64,000 nucleotides of DNA from Takakia lepidozioides (GCA_030704615.1 CM060733.1:1736001-1800000), one strand, 5' to 3'. Shown: positions 21,686 through 34,804, numbered from the stretch's first letter. Numbers and translations are program-made. The notes: generated by a model not told the origin, from the sequence alone.

Positions 21686-24130
21686 ATTTTTATTTTTTTT
21701 TTTCTTTGAAAAAGGGGACTAAGGCCCGGTTAATCAAATTAAAGAGGAAAACAGGAAAAAATTAACAGGGAAAAAATAACTGTGGGGGCCATGAAGGCAA
21801 TACAGCTAGGATACCACCGTAACCACAGTACTAAATCGTCATGATAGAGCATGGAGCTTTGTAGAAGCAAGAGCTCCCAAAGCCGAAAGACCAAAGTCGG
21901 GAAGTGACCAAAAGAGATTAAAGTGGAAAAAAGACCATTCCGAGTAGGGGAAATCATGACCATGGATCAAACAAAAACCAAAGAGCACTTAAGTCCCAAA
22001 ATCTAACTAGACCTTGCTCCTGATAGGACGCACTTTGCGGTGCCTCCAATTGACTTCTCCATCTTCCATGTCACCCAGCGGGCTCCCATGCAGTGGAGAG
22101 AGAGTCGTGCCAGAAAATGCCCGAGTCTGACAACTTGGTGTAGAGGATGTTGCTCTTACTGCATGCACTCTTCATAGAGAGTTCTGCAAATAGTGAGCAA
22201 AGAAAACATTTTTTATTTTTATTTTTTATTTTTGTCCAATCTTTTGCATGGATGTAGTGGTGCAAGGGTTGAATTCAAAGAACAAAATAGAGCCAAAAAT
22301 AAAAACATTACGCCCCTCAAATCTAGGATAAACAAAATCTTGGAGAAGTTTTTGTCTCCTTGTCTTTGAACATTTTCAAAATCTACAACAAGCACCCCCC
22401 ATGTCTTTCTTCCCTCAGTATTCATATCCTTATGAAATCTGAACATAATAGGTCTAATGTTGCGGCTAGATCCTCCAAAAGTAAAAGCACAGCAAGATAT
22501 CCAAATCTGCCATAAAGAGAGAGCCCGCAAAGAAGCCCAGACCGGGCAAGAAATCCACGAAGCCCCCATTGAGGACATTGAGCAGAGTGAGAGCATAATT
22601 TCCAAACGGAGGACGCTGCGAAGGGGAGTAGAAATCGAACTGCCAAACGATAGATGCACGAGGGCAAGAAAAAAAGACAATGCTCAATGGTCTCATCAAT
22701 GATGGGAGAGCAGATAAGACAAGTGGGGGCGAGGGAGGAAATTGCACAAGCCACAGGGAGGATCATGTTCATTATTTTTTCCACAAAAACGCACTAATCT
22801 TGGCAAATCGGTCATTCCTCTAGACTTCCTTCCACACCTGTGTCGAGACACCATCCGAGAGCCCAGGGGGGCATTTTTTTGTTATAGTCAATAGTGCGTT
22901 GATGGGCAGGCCTGAGAGGGGAGTAGTCAATTTTCGTAGTATAGCCAAGGAAAGAGGTTCGCTTATTATCCATCCATGACCATTCCCAAGATCAAACTGC
23001 AAGGTTGAGATGGAAAAACAAAGGAACCAGCGCAGACGAACATTGTGGAGCCAAGCGGCTTCTCCCCCCAATAGGGGGGAAGGGGTTAACCATCCCAGAA
23101 AGAAAATCAGATAACCCGAATGTCCTCTAAACCATGTCTTTCAATGCTGGTATAGGGCAGGTGAGGCTGAGCCACCCCCGGCGGCCACCCTGAAGGCTAG
23201 ACCACAAGCCAAATCACCCTAAAAATCTTGGGCCAGTAAAACCGGGAACGGGTGATGCAAAAGGCAAGATCCAACCTAGCAAGGGTCCTGAAGGCAAGTT
23301 CACACGGCAAAAATCCGTCCGTCCCATCTAGCCATAGTGGTGGGCCCTCCGCACGTGTGGAGGGGACGGACGGACTGACGGTGCAACATGTTCACATGCA
23401 ATAGTACACACGTGATGCAACATATAAGTTTAGCAAGAGAAGCTCTCATAAAGAGCCCTCCGGCTAAACCCTACACACATGTTTTAGCCATGATAGCCAG
23501 GGAGAAGGAAGGATGGACAGCGACGGACAGCGGGAAGTACCTACAGTGGCCAGGCCGTCCGTCCCTTCCTCGCCGTCACGTTCCTCAAGGGTGGACCCCG
23601 GCCCGCCACACCCGCTGCACCCGCCACGCGTCCGCCAATTCGTTTGCACCAGCACAAGCTAAGCTAAAAAATGCTAAAGTGATGAGGCCCCAGCTGAGAC
23701 CGATGACCTCCACACCAACAAGATTATTAAGCAGATCCAGCGAAAGTAATAACCATTTTCCCAAATATGGGTGACATGCACACACACCAGCCCTTCCCAA
23801 AAAGCCCACTTCTGGTGAGGAGGAGAGGCTCCGAGTCAAGTTCTAATTCCCAAACATAACGGCAACGAAGAGCTTCAACATAACTGGAGGGCAATCTCTG
23901 AGTCAAGAAAGAACGACAGTGAGTCCAAGCTAACCAAATTGACTTCCACACTTCAGAACCAAGAATGGAGGGTCTGGAGTCACCTTACACAATCCATCGT
24001 AAAGAGGGAGCCCACTGCAGGGAGTTATTGGGGAAGGAGCGGATAAGGTGGGGCTTGACGAGCTTACACTAGGGGCTATTGAGATGGGAGAACACCCTAG
24101 GAATCCACTTAGCAAGTAAGGCTTTTATTT
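21686..24130 (-). mobile_element. LINE 3' portion (RT C-terminal and zf-RVT region), decayed
   Basis: Minus-strand blocks in order are KWIPRVFSHLNSP (about 24080-24110), WKSIWLAWTHCRSFL...LPSSYVEALR (about 23870-23950), SGLFGKGWCVCMSP, ISDL-like text, then KKCPPGLSDGVSTQVWKEV (about 22830-22890). A zinc-binding RT segment CLICSPIIDETIEHCLFFLP (about 22650-22720) and GLRGFLARSGLLCGLSLYGR (about 22510-22570) follow. This is the usual C-terminal layout of plant LINE ORF2 proteins. The 3' end carries an A-rich tail (T-run at 21687-21704 on the plus strand). Frames shift many times, so it is dead. The catalytic RT domain is absent (5' truncation). Confidence 0.75.
23315..23373. repeat. Nested hairpin with GGGACGGACGG arms
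   Basis: CCGTCCGTCCC (23315-23325) is the exact reverse complement of GGGACGGACGG (23363-23373). Inside lies a second palindrome, CCTCC-GCACGTGT-GGAGG. The block interrupts the LINE reading and is more GC-rich than its surroundings, so it may be a small insertion. Confidence 0.6.
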
Positions 24131-25187
24131 GAGCTTCAGTATTAAAGAAAAAAAAAGTTTATGTACTTTTTGGTACCTCCACAAAAGCTGATTCCATAAA
24201 GTCCCTCATTATTAAAATTCTTTTTAATATATTTAAAATTCTTTTTAAGTAACTTTATTCACTAAACATTTACGTTTCCTTAGAATCGAAGTCCAATGGA
24301 CTTTTTGCTTTTTTTGGGTTATGGACTGAAGATTGCAAAGAAAAGGATAGACATTCATCTGTTTGACGATTCAAATCACCGCTCATAATGATTCTACACT
24401 GTCAACTCTATCAATAATGGACAGTTTAGAGCAATTCAACTGGGCACATCCAAACGGCCTATTTTATTTTATTTTTTAATATTTATATCTTATGTACTTA
24501 AGGGACCCATGGTGTGTTTCATTTTGGTCCAACGTAGGCTGCAACTACCCCCAACCCGCTTTGAGTCGCTCTCTTTTTTCGAACAACCATAACTTCCTGA
24601 CTCTGGGTACCATTGAAGGGCGGCCAACAAGAAAATTATATTAACATTGAGTTTCAAATGACATTGCCCAAGCTTCATTGATCAAAGTTATGGCTGCTCG
24701 AAGTCCGAAATTCATGAAAGGGCATCGGAGAGAGATTATCTGTCCGCCGGCCTTCCCACTTGGAAAGGAGGGGTGCAAGCGGTCCAACCCCTACGCTCAC
24801 CCACAATGAAGCAGCATGCCTGGGCAGGTATGTGGCCCTTCGTGCCCACAAACAGAGGGCTGCTCTGAAATTAGAGGTTGGGGGGTAGCCCCAACGAAGG
24901 CTTCATATCCATGGATTTCATGCATGTTTGAGGATGAATTTTCCAACTGGACAAGAAACCTTGTCACTCATCATTTTGATAAAATCGTTGCTTGTATTGT
25001 TTTTATATGAAAAGTGTGACTACATGCCCAAAATCTCTTAACCCTTAAACACTAGGTGTATTTTATTGATTTTTTTGGACAAGGATACCCACAACATGAG
25101 AAATACCTATAAAATTCAAAAAAACAAGTGATATGCCATTACGACTGATTTTATATGAGATTGGTGTGAATATGTACCCCAATCATA
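24131..25187. other. No recognisable gene
   Basis: AT-rich at first, then mixed composition. Only short frames without motifs are present. Confidence 0.5.
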
Positions 25188-25368
25188 AGTGGATTGGTAA
25201 AAACAAATATAGACGCCTCCCGAAGGAAGCGTAAATTATGGTGTCTCTTCACCACAAGGGCTACTGCCTTCCAATTGAAAGGTGGACACCTTCATGACAC
25301 ACCAGACCGTGGTTTGAACCCACAACCACATCCAATGTGGTATGTGCCCATTACCAGTGGATTGGTAA
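25188..25368 (-). mobile_element. tRNA-derived SINE, copy 2, with target-site duplication
   Basis: The minus strand starts GGTAATGGGCACATACC (right end, 25355) and has the B box GGTTCAAACC. It runs through the same body as the copy at 17003-17162 and ends in a T/A-rich tail. The 13-bp direct repeat agtggattggtaa flanks it exactly (25188-25200 and 25356-25368), which is the signature of target-primed insertion. Confidence 0.88.
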
Positions 25369-27240
25369 GATGTGCGCTTTTAAGGTGGCCTATCCAAACG
25401 TGGCCAAAAAGGGGTTGGCTTCTTTGTCCGTGATTTCTTGTGTGACAATTGTAAAATTATCAATAAGGGTTTGTTGTGCAATTTCTTGTGTCCTGTTTTT
25501 CAATTTTTCTTTTTAGCACTTAGAGGCCAGTAGCCTGGGTGCAATTTTTTGCTAAGTCTCTTAATGAAATCTGTTGTTGGTTGCTGCGGATGACATCGCG
25601 GTTTGTCATCCAATAACTTTCTGGATGAGAACTTATGTGGATGGATTCCACTCCTTCACACGACATTCGGGCTATCAGTCTAGAGCTTCTAGCCGCTCGA
25701 GAGGGAGAGTCATCACAGTGGGCTTCAAGCACGAGGTTGTGCGCTTAAGGGTTTTGAAGAAGTGTTTCGGCGCTTTCTTTATATTCGGCGGTAGCATTTA
25801 GAGCCTGAGGGGCTGCATCCTGTTTTGTGTCAGCAATGGTGTCTGGCAGGAATCAGATGCGTTGGGATGGGGGCAGTCAGCAGCAGGCGATGGCGGCGAG
25901 GAATTTTGAGCGGAATAGAGCTCCGGGGACATACATGAAATGGTGGCACCGGATTGTGGCACTTACGATACCACTCGACTTCCCGTGGAAGGTAGAGACG
26001 GAGGAGACAAGAGGAGGAGTGATTCAGCTGTAGGGAGGACACTCTCCTGGTTTTTGATTTTGTCTTGGGCATGTGAGAGAGCGGTAATATGGAGGTTAAG
26101 TTGTAGGGTGATGCATGAGAGAAGGTGACAAGTAGGGGGCTGACTCTGCCCAAATCTGAGAAGAGAAGAAGATGATGTCTGGACCTAGATTCTACCCACT
26201 GCAGTGGGCATCACATTCTCTATTTTGAGTTTCCAATGCATGCACACTTGGGAGATTTCTGATGTGTTCCACTTTCTGTAGTTGCATGATGTAGAAAGAA
26301 ATTGCTAGCTCGCAACTTAGAGTTGTTGGTGATGGTAGGTGTTATCATTTTGATTCCTAGATGTTCTTGGGCTGCAATCAGCAGATGGGTGACGTTAGGG
26401 TGCTGGACCAGCTTCTGTTGAGTCTACTTGAAGGAAAGGCAAATGAGGGAAGCATAAGAGGATGAGTGAGAGAGGAAAAAGGGAGGAAGTCTGGAGAAAT
26501 AGAGGCTGAATGCATCATGTGGCCTCATGGTGAGAAGAGAAATACTGTGTGCTAGTGAATGATGACATCTCATGGGAATGTACCCCTTCATGGTGATTTT
26601 GCCGAACCGATGACAAGCTACTGGCATATGCAATTGCTTTCGTCGATTTAAAGTGACCGAGCCTGTTTCCTTTTCTCTTCCGCTGCAGGGCAGTAGGTAA
26701 CGAGTATGAATTTGATATCTTAAACAATTCTGATGATGAACTAAAGGAACCGTACATGTTTCCTTTTCTCTTCCGCTGCAAGGCAGCAGGTATATCGGGA
26801 ATGAACATGAGATGTAGGTGAAAGGTTAGTAACTGGGCTTTTTGCGTAGGCTCGTCTTTTCACACCACAGGTTTGCGGTATGAACATAGTATATGGCTAA
26901 CACTGAAATTGAAAGACGATGTGAATACGAAGGACCTCTTTGTGGGCTGTGTTTATATGCCCATAGAGGGGACCCTTAGTGTTGACGTAGACAGATGCAA
27001 GGTGACGTAATCCAAAATTGACCATAATCACAAAAGTACATGTTTTGGAAAATTTGACCTTGCCCCACCCTTCATCTATAATAAATGGTTATATTTAATG
27101 AAGACAATTACATGGGTATTTTGGTTTTCATATTGTAAAGGACTTTATGAAAATGGGTGTTATTGGTAGGTTGATAAGTCTCCACATTAGCTCCTGCAAA
27201 TCCGCATCCTCTGATTGCATGTCACATACTGCAATTGTCA
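25369..27240. other. No convincing gene; one short direct repeat
   Basis: Open frames are short and lack motifs. The 22-base block beginning gtttccttttctcttcc occurs at about 26665 and again about 93 bases on, near 26758, each time followed by a similar tract (ggcagtaggta / ggcagcaggta). A 30-base scrap near 27213-27242 (gattgcatgtcaca-actgcaattgtca) matches part of the SWIM transposase relic at about 4583-4612. Confidence 0.45.
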
Positions 27241-27273
27241 GCTAAATCTGTGAGGGTTGCCACTATCATCCTG

Positions 27274-27500
27274 TTTTCATCCATACCGGATGATAACAGC
27301 CAGGATATTAATTTTTCATTCCTCTTTTATTGCTTTTTTCATCCATACCGGATGAGAAATTTTGGGATGTTGAATTACCTGTGAGGTTGTGAACCGTTGC
27401 CATGGATGATATTTCCCATTTTTTCATCCTCCTGAAAGATTCTTTCAACGGATGAGCTCATGGATGATTTTTCTCTGTCATCTGAACCGGATGATGTGTA
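27274..27500. repeat. CATCC...GGATG palindromes, left cluster
   Basis: ttttcatccataccggatga occurs at 27274-27293 and again at 27336-27355. Degenerate relatives follow to 27500 (atgatatttcc-catttttttcatcc, gatgagctcatggatga, ctgaaccggatgatg). A matching perfect palindrome lies at 29157-29181. Confidence 0.6.
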
Positions 27501-27774
27501 CAGCTGTTTATGGCCCTGATTTGATCTTGTAGGAGGGGAAACAATCGAAATGTTCAAGTCCTTCAAAGTCTGATCCAGCACAATGACGGCGCGCTTTTCA
27601 AAACTAAGATCAATCCTAAAAGAAAAGATCAATTAGTCTAGAGTTCGTTCGTTGGGAAAGCACTATACGACTAATATATAATGATGCTAGACTATTCTAC
27701 CTCTCTCTATTCCTTCTTTGAAACAACTTTTACCAACAGTCATCTTCATCTAACACGATCATCACTCTCCAGAT

Positions 27775-28029
27775 TCATAAATATTCTCTCCATCTTCTAT
27801 TAACTCTGCTCCATCGGCTGAAATCAAATACCATTGCTCCACTATTTTTCCTCCAATAATCTCTCTGATACAAAGCCAACAGCTCTCGATACCATTCTTT
27901 ACTGACTAACCATAGATTGATTATCTCTTTGTCGCTACATTGTAGGCTTTTAAAGATATCTAGAGACAAACTATTAGGCAGTCCGGTAATTAGTTCTACA
28001 GGATATGCTATCTGTTCTCCTTCACACAT
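27775..28029 (-). CDS. Small F-box-like protein
   Basis: The 84-residue product begins MCEGEQIAYPVELITG and has LPNSLSLDIFKSLQCSDKE followed by IINLWLVSKEWYRELLA. This fits the F-box pattern (LP-x2-L-x4-F-x-x-L...LVSK-x-W), the SCF ubiquitin-ligase adaptor module that binds Skp1. A short W/R-rich tail (WRKNSGAMVFDFSRWSRVN) follows. An upstream ORF (28046-28354) is a diverged tandem copy. The protein is far shorter than a usual F-box protein and lacks a substrate domain, so it may be a fragment or one exon. Confidence 0.5.
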   Translation of the reverse strand: MCEGEQIAYPVELITGLPNSLSLDIFKSLQCSDKEIINLWLVSKEWYRELLALYQRDYWRKNSGAMVFDFSRWSRVNRRWREYL

Positions 28030-28045
28030 CGCTAGTGATCATTCT

Positions 28046-28354
28046 TCACCACCAATTCTGTTTCTCCAGTCGCTCCAGGGATTTTCCCTCACCAAAATTA
28101 TGATTCCATTCTCTCATAAGTTCAGGATAGCATTTAAATGGTCTATACCACTTCTGCAACCAACTATGCTTCCAATAACAACTCCGGTATAGGATGGATA
28201 TCTCCCTACACCATCATTTATTGACCAATTGCAATAAGAATACTTCTTTATCACTACAACAAAACTTTTGAAAGATTGTTATCGATAAATGGTCTGGTAA
28301 TCCAGTGATCAACTCTGACACTTCTTTTATTCCCTCACCATGGCTCTCTGCCAT
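28046..28354 (-). pseudogene. Tandem F-box-like copy with an in-frame stop
   Basis: One frame of 103 codons runs from ATG at 28354 (MAESHGEGIKEVSELITG) through LPDHLSITIFQKFCCSDKE and FLLQLVNK. It then meets TGA where the sister gene has Glu (SKEW), and continues WCREISILYRSCYWKHSW to a stop at 28046-28048. It lies 17 bases upstream of the sister gene's start and is colinear with it, so the pair arose by tandem duplication. Confidence 0.6.
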
Positions 28355-30389
28355 GCAAATGATGTTACTTCACAATTATACTCCTACCCTGAATCCAATT
28401 GAAGACTCTTTCTATCTTGTTTCCTTAATCTGCTCCTTCTTGAGCTTTGAATCTCCCTATCGATATTTCTCTTGATAGACCAGAAACTAATTCTCACATC
28501 GAATTCTTATCTGTTTCATTTATGCGCATTCTCACCATCTCATATAATTATGGTTCTTCAGTTCTTACACACAGAAACACCTTCTCATTCCATCACTCCA
28601 TTCTTCACACATACACAAAGTGAATTGCACTTCTTTTTCTTCTTCTTCTCATTCATAAATCACAACACTGCAAGAACGCAGTATTAAATCTACCATTGCA
28701 GAATAACTCTATAGTCTATCTTTTACTCACTTTGTTCTCCTACTCCCGGTCACGGCTCTCTGGCTCAATTGACACTTTCTGCTTCTCAGGAACGCATTAT
28801 ATAGCAGGTCGGTTCAATAACTGTAATAACCGCTCAAACTCCTTCATCCATCCTTTACAATTATTCATCCATTTCTTCTATCATTCAGTCCAAGATAGAC
28901 TATCGACTGTATACAAGATATTGAAGAATACTGCCCTATCGCAGCAATATCGAAGGTATCGCAGGCTATATCGATGAGAAAGATATTAAAAAGTTCTGAA
29001 AATTGTCATTAAGTCAGAAATTCCTATTATTCTACAGATCTTAATTACCCCTAATTATGGTTAATTATGGTGTGAAACCCTAACCCCCACCCTTCAAATT
29101 ATTTTTTTAACCTAGCTACGGATGGAATCCGTCGGGTTCGAGGGATGTTGTGACTATTTTTCATCCGGCACGGATGAAAAATCGGGCAAATGCCCTAAAC
29201 TGTCTCTCCGCCGTCAGAAGCACAGGCTGTGCTTCTGAGCATTATGACGTCTGCGTTCTTGCTGCTGCCCCGTTTGCTGCATGGTACCCGTGCTGAGCGA
29301 CTTCCTCGGGATGCGCAACATGGCGGCACTTGGTCCCTTTACATGCGGAGACAAAGCTGTGAATGCTTTGTTGTGTTCCCTCCTCTGCCTTTAATTTTTT
29401 GCAGCGGCGCCTATGGTGGGAAGTCTCTCTCCCTCCCCTTCTTAACCTTGCAAGCTTGCTTGTATGCCTCATTGCTTCTTTGCTTTTTTGGAGGCGACTT
29501 GCTGGTGGTAATGGCGCACAGCTCTCTTTCCCAATCGCTCAAGGTGCTTTTGGTGACTAGGGTTCATTCTGTTTTTGTCTTCATCTCTTTCTTTAGAAGT
29601 TCTTGGTTGACATCGATGACAAGTGTGGGGGATCTATGATTCACCTGGGGTTCCACAATCCTCACTAACATGTTGGTTGTTGTGGGGGCTTGTGATGGGA
29701 CCAGGTGAGGATCCCCACTTGCTTTGAATTTTCTTGAGCATACAGATGTGGATGTGGGCAGAGGAGCCCCTTGTCTTGTTGCGTCTTGATATGGCTGATG
29801 ACTCCAGCCTCGATTTCGGCCCGTCTGCTCCTGGTTTGGCATGCTGCCCTGTTATCATGTCCCTTACATGAACAAACCCCGCCCTCCCACCCTTTTTATC
29901 ATGAACGATTGGGTGATGTCAATCGGGAAGCTATGACAAGAATGGAAGTGTTAGGTGGTGCCCTGTTTTGGGCTGTTTACGTCTTTAATTGACAATGACC
30001 CTAGTGGGTCTTGTCCATGTCTTGACATGACATGAGTATCTTCCCTCTCTTTCTATTTCCAGTGTACTTGGTGGTTCTTGTACAACACCATCTACCACTT
30101 TCCTTTCTGGTTATTTCTTCATCATATTGATATACTAACATGGTTTTTTTTCTGGACTGGCAGAAGGCCCCTCCATGACAAAGATATGGAGCAATGACCT
30201 TCATAAGGTATGTCCTCCAGCAAAAACTTGTTGGTAAAATTAGGCACGGAGGTCTTTAAGATAAGCATAGTGCTTTTGAGGGTTGTCTTCATACTAATAT
30301 ATTGAGCTAGGCCCAGGTAAAACCACCCGCAGGAGTATGTGTACACCTTCTACACGATCCGGTCAATGCACACTACTCGTGTTAGACCA
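28355..30389. other. No recognisable gene; one perfect palindrome
   Basis: The segment is rich in short T/C frames. The frame at 29229-29639 (+) is Leu/Phe-rich and without motif. At 29157-29181 TTTTTCATCCG and CGGATGAAAAA face each other across three bases, matching the CATCC/GGATG repeats left of the F-box pair. Confidence 0.5.
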
Positions 30390-30481
30390 CAGCCTATTAC
30401 AGTATATCACTGCTTATCACAGCTTGTCACAGCTCAACATAGGCAACAGAGCCCACACAAGTCGCACAGTCCATAGGGGCA

Positions 30482-33400
30482 GTGACAGATGGACGCAAGT
30501 TAATGTCAGTTAGGTGGCCGGTAAGTGTAAATACAATTTGGAAGTCAAACTCGGAGAATGTGCCACGCGGCCAGAGGAAGACGGAAGAGTGTTTGAATTC
30601 AAACACGTGGCTTAAGGGGCAAAGCACTCCGCATTGCATGTACTGCAATAACGAGCGCCATCACACAAGAAGACAAACAGGGCCGTCAAAGTACCTACCC
30701 GGTACATCAGCCGAAACTTATTATGAGCCCATTAATGCATCAAGAGGACAGGTAATGGAACCCTTTACGCGTCCGGCAAAGGGGAACCTTTGCCACATAT
30801 GCAGTCCTAGTGGTCATTCCAAGCTGGAATGTGAACAGATTAGGGTAAAAATGAGAAGCTACCTAAAGAGGCAACGGCCAATCAGCAACGTGAATTTTGT
30901 GCAAGAGATTCCATTCAAGAAACAAGAACAAGAAATTAAGAAGATTATGAGCGGAAGAATAGGTGTTATTCCAGATAACCAGTGTCTCGGCGGGAGAGGC
31001 AATCAAAGCTATAGCTTTGTAGCTATGGCGGATATCACGGACTATACACTAGCTCTACTTCTTACGCAGTGGCGCAAGGAAGGACAGGTCGAAAGTACTT
31101 TCTCTCTCACTCACTATTTGCAAGCCCCGCAGGCTTACACTCACTTGCCTGTTCCATTATGTGCTAACCACACTTTCATGCTCCTACGCCTTACAAGCTT
31201 TCCTGCAGTTATTCCAAACAAGGCCTTCTTGTTTGTCTGGGATGAAGAGAATTAGAGTGATGGAGGATCTCCGGGTGAAGAGCACGACGATTCTACATAA
31301 GCAAACAATCGATACACCACATGTAGTGCAGCTGCTGAAGGAGTTGCGGTTGGAGGGGTTGTTACGCAAAGAGTGGTCTTTGCATCATCGGGATTTGATG
31401 ATCAGTTCATCAAGAACTTCGAGCCACGGACAGGAGTTACCCAGTGAAGGGCGTAGATATACAGGTTACTCCGCAATACTTGTAACAACTTTTTGAATTA
31501 CCATCTGGTAATATGAGCATGGATGAGCACAAGGCAAGATTGCAAATAGGGGATCTTTTCCAAGAAACGAGTTTCTTCAGGAACCAGAGATTCACTTGCA
31601 CCAAAGCCGAGTATCCAGGGTTGAGGGAGATTGGCCAGATACTAAACATTTTGTTTGTCATGAAACAGAACTAGCAGTATCTTAGCAGATCTTTCACGGA
31701 GGAGGTTCTGAAAGCTTTGAGGGAGAGGATGTAGCTTGGGCGAGATGATGTACACTGGTCTGGTGGAGGAGATGAAACGGTTACAGAATACTACTGCCAA
31801 GTCCCCAATCATTGTGTCTGGCCCAATTATTGCACAGATTATCTTTGATTCTTGCTTGCTTGATGCACGAGAACGCAAAGTAATGGGGGTGTTTGAGGCA
31901 GCCACAACTGTAGTTGAGGAGCAAGGCTCTTCACAAGGTCAAGGGGGATTGGAGGGGCAGCACCAGTCCAAGAGACAGAAGAGGGACGCAACTGTAGTGG
32001 CAGATCCACTGGCCACAAGGAATCCTCAAGATGATGTTTCCATAGCTCCTGTGCAGGATGATGAGCAACAACACAATAGGCTGTTATTACTGGAAGCACG
32101 GCCATTAGAGAGGGAGGAAGAAGTCACCTCAGTACCACAGCCAGCACAGTAAGCTGACTAGGTTGCCCTAGTGGTAACTCAGACCGGACATGCTGTTACA
32201 CCGGAGCCTCTTACTATGGAGAGAGAGGGGTTGGACATCCCCAGTACAGAGCAAGTAGTGGCAGAAATTGAGAAGGACGACCTTCTCTATGAAAACTCTG
32301 GCATGGTCGGAGAACCTATGGTACCAAAGATGCAGAGTCTGCCCAAGGAAATCCCTGCTGTGCAGGTTATGCCCAAACTTGTGGCGGAGGTTAAAGGGGT
32401 AAAGGGCAAGGGTACTATAGCACCTGTGGAGGATGAGGTTGCTCAGGAAGAAGATCTTATGGGATCATGGCCTGACTAGTTTGCGAAACATCAAACTGTG
32501 GAGAATCATGAAGAACAGCAGCAAGTTCTCCATGAAGACCCACAACAGGCCATGCTTATGAGTTCCATAAGCAGGACTCTCAATCTGTTGGGCACCTATG
32601 TTAAGACCCCTGTTCCTTCCACTGATCAATTGGCAGCATTACGGGAGGAGCTCAAGCAAGAGTTTGAGGCAAGAATTGCCACTGGATGTGGAGGCCAACC
32701 TCAAGTTGCAGAAAGAGTTGGAGGACACTAAGGCTGCCTTACATCTTGCGAAGGAAAATTCAATTGAAGCAGGTCTTGAGCAAGAGAAGTTGCATGAAGT
32801 GCATAAGCAACAGCTATACCAGTTGCAGGTTAAGCATGAAGGCAAGTTGCAGGAAGTGAAGTTGCTTCATACAGAATTGGAAGCAGTCCATCAAAAAATG
32901 ACCATACAGTGTGCAACACTAATGACTAATCTGGAAATGGCTGCACTAGAAGTTAAGAACCAAGCTGAGAGATGTATAATGGCGGAGACAGAATCAATGG
33001 AGCAGGGGAAACTCATTGCTGACATGAAGGCTACTATCTGTCACAACAAAGATACCATTCAACAGTTCCACCAGGTCGATGCCCATAAAAGACAGGTACA
33101 TCTATGAGTTGCAGCAAACAATCACAGTACGGGAGAATGAACTTTCTGTGACTTACAGGGCCTGGAAAGAAGCCAATAATCTATCAGCTGCCTATGCAGC
33201 TCTGGTTGAGCCTCATACAAAGCGCATGGAGACTTTACAGCAACAGTTGGACACATACAGACTCAAGGAGGAGCAGGATCTCCGTGGTGTTACACAGGAC
33301 TTGGTGGATAATCATATTTTGCAAGAGTGGTTAACACAAGGGCCAGTGGAAGGGAAGGCACCAAGAAAGCTCACCCAAGATGAGAGGAATGATCTCTGGT

Positions 33401-34763
33401 TACGGGTGCAAAACATTGCCACAACCACTATAGATAATGTCTACAGTCGGATAGCTGAGTTGCAGGAGGATGTGGAAGGGCTGCAGACTCAAGTGGATGA
33501 CTTGAGCTCCAACATTGACAAAAAGGCCTTTGTTCCTAAGGAACAGCTCATGGCTACTTGTCTGCATGCCAGGACTTTGATTTTCCAATCTTCGGTACAG
33601 GAAGTGCAGGACTTGCCAACAGGAGGGACTGTGGCAACCGCATTACAGCAACCGCCAGGTCGACAATGTTGATACCATGGCACTGCAGCAATCACTGTCT
33701 GAGGTTTGGGGTGATGCTTCTTTTAACCCACCTACTACTCCTGCTGCACTTGAATACAATCGGACTATGATTCTACCCTTCAACCAAATTCCCATTGTTA
33801 TGGATTTGGCTTGGAAAGAATTTAGTCCTCCAGAGTCTTTGGCACACTATTACCAGATTATGCGCATTTGGTTGCCAGTGGCAACTTGGACTAAAGTTCT
33901 TCCAAATGACAGACCCATTGAAGATCACCATTTTGCACGGTACTGGTCTGAGGCAGGCACCATGCTGAAGGAATTGATTACCTTCCAGATTGTTCATGGA
34001 TACATCTACACCAAGACCAAGGAGGTACCTAGTTTGGTCATGGGTTGTGGACTGTATTTGCTGCTTGTTTTATTTCACGCTATCACATTGAGCAGCAAAA
34101 GATGCAGATGAGATTTCAGACTTATTCCAATGGGGAGCATTGGGTGTTACCTTCAGTTCCATCATATACATATCTGTATGATGTAAGGATCATGCTTCAA
34201 AAGGATCCCCAACTTCGTTCTTGGTTTACTTTTGCTCTGGAGAATTTGGCCAAGGAGAACTTGGGTCTTGACCAACACATTTTTCCTAAGGGCATGAAGA
34301 CAGAAAGTGGTTACACTTTTCCAAGTCATTGGCACACCACTTAGCTTACAGACGATTGAACTGAGGGCATACACTAATTTGCCAAAAGCGGTTGATACAA
34401 GTCTTAAAGTTTAAGCTTCCAAACATGTGGGCATACACTATATCCAGTCAGGATTCCTGAGAAGCTTCAAGGCACCGAAAGGCCATCGGGGGGAAGATGA
34501 TTCGAATACTACTAGTTCTGTGGAGGGGGGTTTTGACATGGCTGAGGATTATGTGATACAAAATGGCCGAGAAGAAACGACGGGGATCTCCTATGCCTGA
34601 GAAGTTACCTCCTTATCAGCCAAAGGCAAGGCGGTCAGTTCCATCTAGTCGACAGTCATCCCCACCAACCAGCGACATGGTTCGGGCTCACACACAGAGC
34701 CCTTCGAGGGACTCTCACCGGCAGAAGGGTGCTCATTCACAAAGGTTTGCTGATCCTAAATAG
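30482..34763 (+). pseudogene. CCHC zinc-knuckle/coiled-coil protein of unknown function, copy 1
   Basis: Frames along the strand are colinear with copy 2 (36349-40670, -). Near the start is CMYCNNERHH, then the CCHC knuckle CHICSPSGHSKLEC (about 30790-30840). A conserved globular part follows (SYSFVAMADITDYTLALLLT, THYLQAPQAYTHLPVP). Next come SPIIVSGPIIAQII and a basic QSKRQKR patch, then a long Lys/Glu/Gln-rich heptad region (about 32640-33560) predicted as coiled coil. A C-terminal block DLAWKEFSPPESLAHYYQIM and a Ser/Arg/Pro-rich tail end it. Knuckle plus coiled coil suggests a Gag-like RNA-binding, self-associating protein. At least six frame breaks make this copy inactive. Confidence 0.65.
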
Positions 34764-34787
34764 TAAACCATGAGGACACGGTTTTTT

Positions 34788-34804
34788 GAGAGGGGGAGGG
34801 ATAA
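34788..34804 (+). other. Polypurine tract, copy 1
   Basis: gagagggggagggataa lies directly before the LTR start TGTTAG at 34805. The equivalent tract in copy 2 is at about 36317-36334 (minus strand). Confidence 0.75.

Noticed and set aside
29229-29639. 136-codon Leu/Phe-rich ORF, possible membrane protein
   Set aside because: No conserved motif, no clear start context, surrounded by noncoding-like sequence; hydrophobicity comes from T-rich DNA.
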